From the NCBI GenBank assembly GCA_012798055.1, contig JAAZOA010000278.1, positions 1 to 6,748 on the forward strand: a stretch of DNA of 6,748 nt, read 5' to 3'. This document shows, one piece after another, positions 1 to 4,728 of the stretch. This DNA comes from Syntrophomonadaceae bacterium (GTDB lineage: Bacteria; Bacillota; Syntrophomonadia; Syntrophomonadales; Syntrophomonadaceae). Each line of letters opens with the position of its first letter. Positions within the stretch are counted from its first letter, which is position 1. The position numbers and the translations under genes were made by a program. The notes under the pieces were generated by a model. The model was given only the letters and a program-made list of their open reading frames with translations, ran no database searches and was not told the origin of the DNA.

Positions 1-1191
1 GAGCGGGGCAACTACACCGGGGCCAAAAATATGACCGGAGGGAGGATTTACTCCCACAGCCTGGAAAAAATCATGCCCGGTTTCGCTTCTGAAGCGCCGG
101 TGGAGAGGAAGATAACCCGGGAGAAAGTCATCATGATGACCGAAGAGGGCGCGGCCGGGTTGGAATTCTCTTCAGCACGCCTGGGCGAGACAGGCAAGGA
201 CTCCTACTCCGTGCTCAGGGGGCCTTTCGATCAATGGCTGGGAGAGAAGGCCGAAGCGGCAGGAGCCAACATAATTGCCGGTATATGCGTGGAGAACCTG
301 ATCGTCAAGGATGGCAAGGTGTGCGGAGTGGTTGCTGGCGAGGATGAGATCATGGCCAAGGTGGTCATCCTGGCTGATGGCATCAACAGCCTCCTGGCCC
401 AGAAGATAGGTTTGCGGGGCGAGTTCAAGGCCCATCACATGGGGGTGGGGGTCAAGGAATTGATCGAATTGCCCCGCAACGTCATAGAAGACCGATTCAA
501 CTGCGCAGCCGGTGAAGGCACGGCCTGCATGTTCGCCGGCAGTGTATCCGACGGCAGGATCGGGGGAGGCTTCCTCTACACCAACCGGGACAGCATTTCC
601 CTGGGCGTCGTATGCACTTTGAGCGATCTGGTCAAAGGCCAGAAATCCCTGCCCCAGATGATGGAGGACTTCAAGAACCATCCAGCCGTAGCCCCCTGGA
701 TCAAAGGCGGGAAACTCATGGAATATTCTGGGCATTTGGTCCCCGAGGGCGGACTGGAAATGATGCCCAAGGTGGCGGGCAAGGGGGTATTGGTGGTAGG
801 CGACGGAGCCGGCTTATGCATAAACCTGGGCTACGCCATCCGCGGTATGGATTTCGCCGTGGCTTCCGCCGAATGTGCGGCCCGGGCAGTGATAGCTGCC
901 AGTCAAAACGGGGACTTCAGTGAAGCATCCCTGCAGAGCTACAAAAAATACCTGGAGGAGAGCTTCGTCTTACAGGATATGAAACTCTACCACAAATTCC
1001 CGCACTTCCTGGAGACGACCCCCCGGATGTTCAAGGATTATCCCCAAATGGCCATCGACATGATGACGGAAATGTTCGTAATGGATGGCAAACCGTCCAA
1101 ACCCCTGCTGAAAAAAATGATGCCCCATATCAGCAAGGTTGGCCTGTGGACCCTGTTCAAAGATGGATGGAAGGGGATGAAATCGATATGA
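1..1191 (+). CDS. fixC: FixC-like ETF:quinone oxidoreductase (FAD flavoprotein), 5' end missing
   Basis: C-terminal 396 residues of a FixC-family FAD flavoprotein; the reading frame is open from base 1, so the start and the N-terminal Rossmann dinucleotide motif lie outside the window. FixC works with the FixAB electron-transfer flavoprotein and FixX to pass electrons to the quinone pool, in some systems by bifurcation. Visible family signatures, numbered from the first codon here: KNMTGGRIY near residues 10-17, the FAD-contacting ILADGIN near 123-129, and GDGAGLCINLGYAIRGMD near 267-284, which matches the FixC/ETF-QO FAD site before the C-terminal helical part. Its stop overlaps the fixX start as ATGA (1188-1191), so the two are translationally coupled. 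fixA and fixB are probably just upstream. An alternative is a FixC homologue used in acyl-CoA or carnitine metabolism rather than nitrogen fixation, which the thioesterase neighbour would favour. The family call is secure; the pathway is inferred. Confidence 0.93.
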   Translation, partial: ERGNYTGAKNMTGGRIYSHSLEKIMPGFASEAPVERKITREKVIMMTEEGAAGLEFSSARLGETGKDSYSVLRGPFDQWLGEKAEAAGANIIAGICVENLIVKDGKVCGVVAGEDEIMAKVVILADGINSLLAQKIGLRGEFKAHHMGVGVKELIELPRNVIEDRFNCAAGEGTACMFAGSVSDGRIGGGFLYTNRDSISLGVVCTLSDLVKGQKSLPQMMEDFKNHPAVAPWIKGGKLMEYSGHLVPEGGLEMMPKVAGKGVLVVGDGAGLCINLGYAIRGMDFAVASAECAARAVIAASQNGDFSEASLQSYKKYLEESFVLQDMKLYHKFPHFLETTPRMFKDYPQMAIDMMTEMFVMDGKPSKPLLKKMMPHISKVGLWTLFKDGWKGMKSI

Positions 1192-1484
1192 GCGACACCG
1201 GGAAAGTGAACGTGGACGCGAAACTGGCGGTAGACAAGTTCTTCGTGGATGAAGAGAACGCCCACATCATCCTGAAGACCGAGGGGATGGACATGGCTGA
1301 GTTCCATAAATTGGAGCTGGCCTGCCCGGCTGGACTGTATAAAGTGGATGCCAGGGGGAGCATTAAATTCGATTACGCCGGCTGCCTGGAATGCGGGACA
1401 TGCCGTATCCTTTGCGGGGCGACCATCCTGGAGAAATGGGAATTCCCGCGGGGAACCTTCGGGATAGAATACCGCTATGGCTAA
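1188..1484 (+). CDS. fixX: FixX-like ferredoxin partner of FixC
   Basis: A 98-residue ferredoxin-like protein of normal FixX length. FixX carries an iron-sulfur cluster and is thought to relay electrons between FixC and quinone. Seen directly: an ACPAGLY segment with Cys46, then GCLECGTCRILC with Cys66, Cys69, Cys72 and Cys76, the typical FixX cluster-binding pattern. The ATG at 1188 was chosen because it overlaps the fixC stop (ATGA), gives the usual FixX length and has a GGGG purine stretch about 11 bases upstream. In-frame ATGs at 1146 and 1167 would add 14 or 7 residues with no family support. The 3' end overlaps the next gene by 8 bases. Which four cysteines bind the cluster cannot be decided from sequence alone. 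Confidence 0.93.
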   Translation: MSDTGKVNVDAKLAVDKFFVDEENAHIILKTEGMDMAEFHKLELACPAGLYKVDARGSIKFDYAGCLECGTCRILCGATILEKWEFPRGTFGIEYRYG

Positions 1485-1977
1485 AAAGCATTCCGTAAAC
1501 CACCCGGAGGTGGAAAACAAAGGGATTAGTCAGGATATCTTCGAGTTTATCGTCAGCATCCAAGACAACTCCCCCATATTTCAGACCCTGGGCTTCAAGT
1601 TTTCCTATCTGGGGGAAGGACTGGCAGGAATATCCATGCTCCCCGCCCGGGATTATACATCTTACGCGGGCCGGGTGAACGGGGGCCTGCTGGCGGCCCT
1701 GGCCGACAATGTAATGGGCATGGCTTGTATAACCCTGGGCAACAATGTGCGCACCGTAGATTTGGCAGTACACTATTTTGCCCCGGTCTTCGAAGACATC
1801 CTCCTCACCGCCCAGGGCAATGTGATCAATGCCGGGAATAGACTGATCGTCGCTGAAGCCAGGATGTTCAACAGTGAGGGAAAACTGGCAGCCAAAAGCA
1901 CCGGCACCTATTACAGGACCGACAAAATCCCCTTCGGGATGGCGGCTGAAAGTGTTTTTGGAGATGAAAAAGCTTGA
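1477..1977 (+). CDS. PaaI-like hotdog-fold acyl-CoA thioesterase
   Basis: A 166-residue protein with the PaaI/YbgC-type hotdog thioesterase pattern. Such enzymes hydrolyse acyl-CoA or aryl-CoA thioesters in the cytoplasm. Seen: GRVNGGLLAALADNVMGMAC around residues 65-84, which matches the family's HGGxxxxLxD helix motif. Asp77 sits at the catalytic acid position, and the usual His before GG is Asn68. It is followed by VRTVDLAVHYFAP (91-103), the typical strand that begins the second half of the fold. The start at 1477 lies inside the last codons of fixX, with only a weak ribosome site, so coupled translation is likely. Being third in the fixC-fixX unit suggests a role in acyl-CoA turnover linked to this electron-transfer chain, for example releasing CoA from surplus intermediates. 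The substrate is unknown. Confidence 0.85.
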   Translation: MAKKHSVNHPEVENKGISQDIFEFIVSIQDNSPIFQTLGFKFSYLGEGLAGISMLPARDYTSYAGRVNGGLLAALADNVMGMACITLGNNVRTVDLAVHYFAPVFEDILLTAQGNVINAGNRLIVAEARMFNSEGKLAAKSTGTYYRTDKIPFGMAAESVFGDEKA

Positions 1978-2120
1978 CCAGCCGATTGGATTGCTGAGGG
2001 ATTGTGAAAAATTTGCCAAGCAAATCAACCGTCTATATGGAATTCGACCCGATTATCCGTCAAAATGGTAGCGTATGTATTGTTACAAACGAATTATAGA
2101 CTATCCTCCTTTTAAATAAG

Positions 2121-2148
2121 CCCCGCTGCAGAGGCGGGGAACTTTTTT
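2121..2148 (+). terminator. Intrinsic terminator of the fixCX-thioesterase operon
   Basis: A perfect 6-bp GC stem, CCCCGC at 2121-2126 with GCGGGG at 2134-2139 and a 7-base loop, is followed after a few bases by TTTTTT at 2143-2148. It lies about 145 bases after the thioesterase stop on the plus strand, so it ends the operon. The run of T is strong only on the plus-strand side. Confidence 0.85.
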
Positions 2149-2194
2149 GTAATGAATAGTAAAGGAGAGCCAGAGAGCGAAAGGTGGAGAATCC

Positions 2195-2416
2195 ATGTTG
2201 TTCAAAGTCATGGTGGTTGCCAAGACAGGCGCGGTAACCAAGCATATGAGCCCCTCCGGGAGCCTGGTGACCAGAAATACTCAAATCCCTCCGGGGACCA
2301 TTCTTGAAGTATACGGCTATGCCAACAGTGAAGAAACCAGGTTCGTAGTATGGAATGATAACATGTCCGCCTCGTTTTTTACCGTTTCCATCGCCGATTG
2401 CAGGCCTGCTTATTAA
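2195..2416 (+). CDS. Small hypothetical protein, 73 residues
   Basis: I do not recognise this protein. It is supported as a gene by a good ribosome site (AGGTGGAG at 2182-2189, about 5 bases before ATG 2195) and by its isolated position between a terminator and a new promoter. The product has no signal peptide, no membrane segment and one Cys near the C-terminus. It is rich in Val, Thr and Ser with alternating hydrophobic residues, and contains a PPGTILEVYGYA stretch followed by RFVVWNDN, which looks like a small all-beta (SH3-like) fold. That fold is only an inference from the pattern. No obvious promoter follows the upstream terminator, so it may depend on readthrough or on a weak promoter in 2149-2180. 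Confidence 0.6.
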   Translation: MLFKVMVVAKTGAVTKHMSPSGSLVTRNTQIPPGTILEVYGYANSEETRFVVWNDNMSASFFTVSIADCRPAY

Positions 2417-2438
2417 ACGGAAAAAATCTGCGGAAAGC

Positions 2439-2468
2439 TTGCCTATTGGAAACTACATTAGTTATAAT
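2439..2468 (+). promoter_or_regulatory. Sigma-A-like promoter for the first riboswitch unit
   Basis: A perfect -10 box TATAAT at 2463-2468 is preceded, after an 18-base spacer, by TTGCCT at 2439-2444, an acceptable -35 box. Transcription would start near 2475, about 50 bases before the riboswitch aptamer. It is the best promoter-like sequence I found in the intergenic DNA of the window. Confidence 0.65.
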
Positions 2469-2522
2469 AAAGCTTACAACGTATCTATGGATAGAATCCT
2501 CAACTGAATAGACCACGGAGAA

Positions 2523-2610
2523 CTCTTGATAATGGCAAACTCGCCGAAAGGCGGGGACGCAAAGCCACGGGTCTAAGACCAAAAGGTTATGACAGCCGGG
2601 TTGCCTGGAG
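2523..2610 (+). promoter_or_regulatory. c-di-GMP-I riboswitch (GEMM-I) aptamer, copy 1
   Basis: This matches the GEMM-I class that binds the second messenger cyclic di-GMP. Visible elements in order are the GGCAAAC junction (2534-2540), a hairpin closed by a GAAA tetraloop (around 2546-2549), the invariant GGACGCAAAGCCACGGG core, the CTAAG / TATGA halves of the tetraloop receptor flanking a hairpin with an AAAA loop, and AGCCGGGTTGCC at the 3' end. P1 can form from 2523-2528 with 2605-2610. Aligned to the Vibrio Vc2 RNA from memory, the position corresponding to G20 is G2534 and that of C92 is C2604. This is the combination expected for c-di-GMP rather than the A20 variant that binds 3',3'-cGAMP. 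It lies downstream of the TATAAT promoter and upstream of a terminator and the 59-codon gene. Confidence 0.95.
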
Positions 2611-2641
2611 CAGATTCTGTTTATCCAACCTGCTAGGCAAC
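2600..2641 (+). promoter_or_regulatory. Probable antiterminator hairpin of riboswitch 1
   Basis: GTTGCCT (2600-2606) is perfectly complementary to AGGCAAC (2635-2641), and AGCAG (2609-2613) to CTGCT (2630-2634), leaving only a two-base bulge. The hairpin would consume both the 3' end of the aptamer and the 5' arm of the terminator, so it is mutually exclusive with each. It should form when no ligand holds the aptamer together. Confidence 0.6.
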
Positions 2642-2660
2642 ATGTCGGAGCGGGTTTTTT
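2627..2660 (+). terminator. Riboswitch-controlled intrinsic terminator 1
   Basis: AACCTGCT (2627-2634) pairs with AGCGGGTT (2649-2656) over 8 bp with one G-U pair and a 14-base loop. TTTTTT at 2655-2660 follows directly. The 5' arm is shared with the antiterminator, so this is the expression platform. If it forms when c-di-GMP is bound, the downstream genes are switched off. Confidence 0.75.
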
Positions 2661-2764
2661 ATTGGGCGGAATAAGCCAGCCGATAGAGACCTGATCCGGC
2701 AGTGATCAATCAACTCACCGCAAGGAAGTTGGCGCACAGGAGAAGGAAGAGAGGAGTGGGTTCG

Positions 2765-2944
2765 ATGACTTTCAGGAAGTGGTATGAAGAAGTAAAAGAG
2801 CGGTCTTTTGCAGAGTTGACTCCCCGGGAAAAGAATTCTTTGGAGAGCGAATTTTTGGACTACCTGAAAAGGCATGTGCAGGGTGATCCTGCAGCCGCAT
2901 CTTACCAGCAGGTTGCCGTACCTCATGGCCCTTCGGTTGCCTGA
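2765..2944 (+). CDS. Small hypothetical protein, 59 residues, under c-di-GMP riboswitch 1
   Basis: I do not recognise this protein. The start at 2765 is chosen because AGGAG at 2752-2756 lies 8 bases upstream. The earlier in-frame ATG at 2702 has no ribosome site and would add 21 very basic residues. The product is highly charged and predicted helical in its first two thirds (FRKWYEEVKER, then LTPREKNSLESEFLDYLKRH), followed by a short Pro/Ala/Val tail. It has no signal peptide or membrane segment. It is the first gene behind the riboswitch terminator, about 105 bases after the T-run, and is followed 112 bases later by the MaoC-like gene with no obvious terminator between them. A small protein-binding or regulatory role would fit, but nothing in the sequence proves it. 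Confidence 0.65.
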   Translation: MTFRKWYEEVKERSFAELTPREKNSLESEFLDYLKRHVQGDPAAASYQQVAVPHGPSVA

Positions 2945-3056
2945 GTACAGGCCGGCAGCCGAGAATAGAGACAAAGTTGCGCACTCGAAATCGCCTGGGA
3001 AGGGTCGCTGTAATTCGGTCCACCCTGGGTAGCCAATAGCTGAAGGAGCGGTTGCT

Positions 3057-3497
3057 ATGCTGAGCAGAACCATTGGGGAGATCAAGGTAGGCGATTGGGC
3101 CGGTATTACCGAAGTCGTGACCGAATACGATGGTTATGGATCCCGCAGTGACCGGGGAAACTCCGGCAAAATAGAGCTGGGCCTTTCTTGTGCGGGCGTC
3201 ACCGGCACAGCATCGCCCAGGCGCATGGCTCCCGGCACCTTGATGTCCAGCTTCATCTATAATGCCCTGGGGACTCATTTACTGGGGCCGGGCAGTCAAC
3301 AGGTCCACCAGACATGCTATCCCCTGAGACCGGTCTACATAGGGGACAAGATCACCACCACAGTCGAAGTCGTACATAAGGATGAGGTCAAAAATATGGT
3401 TTGGCTGCGCACGGTCTGCACAAATCAGGGCGGAAAACTGGTAGCCAGGGGAAGAGCGGTCTTGTTGCTGCCGGGGCATAAAACCGCAACCGCTTAG
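3057..3497 (+). CDS. MaoC/PhaJ-like hotdog protein, catalytic dyad apparently missing
   Basis: A 146-residue protein whose second half fits MaoC-type (R)-specific enoyl-CoA hydratases: APGTLMSSFIYNALGTHLLGPG (about 58-79), then the characteristic RPVYIGD (91-97), TTTVEVVHKDE, and a final strand RGRAVLLLPG. The family normally hydrates trans-2-enoyl-CoA using an Asp and a His in a DxNPxH motif in the first half, and has HG where this protein has PG (59-60). Here the matching region reads SDRGNSGKIE (about 31-40). An Asp may be retained, but I see no His, so activity is doubtful and a binding role or altered chemistry is possible. The start is well supported by AAGGAG at 3043-3048, 8 bases before ATG. 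It follows the 59-codon gene and ends just before the second riboswitch. Confidence 0.8.
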   Translation: MLSRTIGEIKVGDWAGITEVVTEYDGYGSRSDRGNSGKIELGLSCAGVTGTASPRRMAPGTLMSSFIYNALGTHLLGPGSQQVHQTCYPLRPVYIGDKITTTVEVVHKDEVKNMVWLRTVCTNQGGKLVARGRAVLLLPGHKTATA

Positions 3498-3509
3498 GGC
3501 ACTAACTCG

Positions 3510-3594
3510 TGAACGAAAATAACGGCAAACCAGTCGAAAGGCGGGGACGCAAAGCTGCGGGTCTAAGGCCGCATGGTTATGACAGCCGGGTTCA
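3510..3594 (+). promoter_or_regulatory. c-di-GMP-I riboswitch (GEMM-I) aptamer, copy 2
   Basis: A second GEMM-I aptamer begins just after the maoC-like stop. It shares exact blocks with copy 1: the GGCAAAC junction (3524-3530), the GAAA tetraloop, AGGCGGGGACGCAAAG, CGGGTCTAAG and GGTTATGACAGCCGGGTT. G3524 is at the position matching Vc2 G20, so c-di-GMP is the expected ligand. Two differences stand out. The GAAA-capped stem carries an A-G mismatch, and the 3' end reads GGGTTCAAGG instead of GGGTTGCCTGG, so the residue matching C92 is absent or shifted by one. A P1-like helix TGAAC (3510-3514) with GTTCA (3590-3594) is possible but differs in register from copy 1. I see no convincing promoter directly upstream. 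Confidence 0.92.
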
Positions 3595-3618
3595 AGGGAG
3601 CAATATGCTCGTATCTCC

Positions 3619-3657
3619 GCCTGCCTGGCCAACCGGCCAAGCAGGTTTTGACTTTTT
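3619..3657 (+). terminator. Riboswitch-controlled intrinsic terminator 2
   Basis: CCTGC (3620-3624) and TGGCC (3626-3630) pair with GGCCA (3635-3639) and GCAGG (3641-3645), with one C-A mismatch and an AACC loop. TTTT at 3646-3649 and TTTTT at 3653-3657 follow. The AACCGGC segment (3631-3637) can instead pair with GCCGGGTT (3585-3592) at the 3' end of aptamer 2 with one bulged G, which would break the terminator. This is the platform for the downstream VanW gene, and it predicts termination when the ligand is bound. Confidence 0.88.
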
Positions 3658-3716
3658 GCACTTTGAACCGGGCGGGAGAGTCGGATAATAACAAGGTAAA
3701 GGAGCATCATAAAGGT

Positions 3717-4622
3717 ATGGAACAAGCGAAACTGGTACGGAAAGTCATCTGCTGGACAGCCGTGGTGCTGGTGGGGGCGGTAGTCTTCGCCTCCTGCCCC
3801 TGGCGGGTCGGCCTGATCCTGCAACCCTGGCAGGCCCGGGCAATCGCGGCCCGTGATGTGAAGATAGAAGGGCAGTACCTCAATATTGACGGCCATTCTC
3901 TGGATCTAAGCCTGAAAGCGGCGTTGTTCCTGGATGTGACCTCCCAATCCCTCATCCCCGATATCATGGTGATACCTGCGGAAAGGCGTCCCTATATAAT
4001 CATACAGGCCGAGCAGCAACCTGAATTCATGCCGTCGGACACCGAATATTATTGGGCTCCCAATACCGGGACCATGTCCCCGGCCCTGGTCTGGTATGAG
4101 CAGAAACTGGTGGGATATATGTACTCGGCAGTAGAACCTGAACTATTCAAAATGCGCTATCCTCTGCTGATCGGGCAGGGCAGAGTAGACAACCGGCCAG
4201 GGGATGGGGCCAGCCAGAACGCGATCCGGGCTGGGGAAGAGATCAGCGGGGCAGTGGTAAAGCCAGGGGAAATATTTTCCTTCTACGAATATGTAGATCC
4301 CGCGGAAGACAATGGTTATGCGGAGGGATTGACTTTGTTTACTTGGGAAGAAGGCCAGGAATGGCGCCCCGCTGTAGGCGGAGGAATCTGCAAGACCTCC
4401 ACCGCCCTGAATTTCGCAGTTGAGAATGCCGGACTGGAAGTAATCGAAAGGCATCATCATACGGATGCGGTTTCCTATGCAGATCTGGGCGAGGATACGG
4501 CCGTAGCCCGCAGCGGGGGCTGGGACTACCAGTTTCGCAACACCACGGATAAGAGCATTAGGATAATCGGCCAGCAAAACGGGGATGCCCTGGAGTTCCG
4601 AATCTATGCAATCCTGGACTAG
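3717..4622 (+). CDS. VanW-domain protein with N-terminal membrane segment
   Basis: A 301-residue protein with a C-terminal VanW domain. Residues 9-27 are hydrophobic after a short basic start, giving a signal anchor or signal peptide. Cys27 follows FAS, a poor lipobox, so lipidation is uncertain. The VanW region runs from about 166 to 285: SQNAIRAGEEISGAVVKPGEIFSFYEYV (166-193), the hallmark GGGIC (221-225) followed by KTSTALNFAVENAGLEVIERHHH, then SYADLGEDTAVARSGGWDYQFRN. Most VanW domains have Gln after GGGIC; here it is Lys226. VanW occurs in some vancomycin-resistance clusters and many exported Firmicute proteins, but its biochemical role is unknown. ATG 3717 was chosen because AAAGGAG at 3698-3704 precedes it by 12 bases. 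The open frame runs back to 3573, but that part lies across the aptamer and terminator. It sits behind riboswitch 2, so it is probably an envelope protein controlled by c-di-GMP. Confidence 0.88.
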   Translation: MEQAKLVRKVICWTAVVLVGAVVFASCPWRVGLILQPWQARAIAARDVKIEGQYLNIDGHSLDLSLKAALFLDVTSQSLIPDIMVIPAERRPYIIIQAEQQPEFMPSDTEYYWAPNTGTMSPALVWYEQKLVGYMYSAVEPELFKMRYPLLIGQGRVDNRPGDGASQNAIRAGEEISGAVVKPGEIFSFYEYVDPAEDNGYAEGLTLFTWEEGQEWRPAVGGGICKTSTALNFAVENAGLEVIERHHHTDAVSYADLGEDTAVARSGGWDYQFRNTTDKSIRIIGQQNGDALEFRIYAILD

Positions 4623-4703
4623 AGTCGAGGCTAAAACGCTTGAACCTATTTATGTTCAGGCCTGCATCCAGTAAATGCTACAGGAGGGATCTCTCGAGAT
4701 AAA

Positions 4704-4728
4704 GTCCTGGCCTCAAGGTTCCAGGGAC
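4704..4728 (-). terminator. Possible weak terminator of the YitJ-like gene
   Basis: GTCCTGG (4704-4710) and CCAGGGAC (4721-4728) form a stem with one bulged G and a 10-base loop that contains the minus-strand stop codon. On the minus strand the hairpin is followed only by TTTAT, so its strength is doubtful. It is the only candidate seen between the two convergent genes. Confidence 0.35.

Noticed and set aside
172..735. Minus-strand open frame opposite fixC
   Set aside because: It is a shadow of the recognised flavoprotein gene, with a His/Gly/Ala-rich translation typical of antisense frames.
1363..2028. Long minus-strand open frame opposite fixX and the thioesterase
   Set aside because: It lies antisense to two recognised overlapping genes and its translation shows no family pattern; it is a by-product of plus-strand codon bias.
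1964..2071. Possible 35-codon gene starting inside the thioesterase gene end (MKKLDQPIG...)
   Set aside because: GGAG lies too close to its ATG, the product is very short and unrecognised, and it could be a chance frame; support is insufficient.
2523..2610. 3',3'-cGAMP-type (GEMM-Ib) riboswitch instead of c-di-GMP
   Set aside because: The selectivity position before the CAAAC junction aligns to G, not A, in both copies.
2702..2764. Earlier start for the 59-codon gene
   Set aside because: There is no Shine-Dalgarno before 2702, while the ATG at 2765 has AGGAG at ideal spacing.
3120..3180. Frameshift hiding an intact DxNPxH motif in the MaoC-like gene
   Set aside because: The +1 frame gives a vaguely similar VTGETPAK, but it ends at a stop immediately and has no His; no single shift restores a family motif.
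3573..3716. N-terminal extension of the VanW gene by 48 codons from ATG 3573
   Set aside because: This stretch lies in the aptamer and terminator of riboswitch 2, has no ribosome site, and would place soluble residues before an otherwise normal signal-anchor start at 3717.
3279..3896. Minus-strand open frame across the maoC-like end, riboswitch 2 and the VanW start
   Set aside because: It crosses a structured RNA element and two plus-strand genes and has no recognisable protein pattern.
4639..4660. Hairpin TGAAC/GTTCA after the VanW gene as a terminator
   Set aside because: The stem is AT-rich and short and has no T-run after it on the plus strand.
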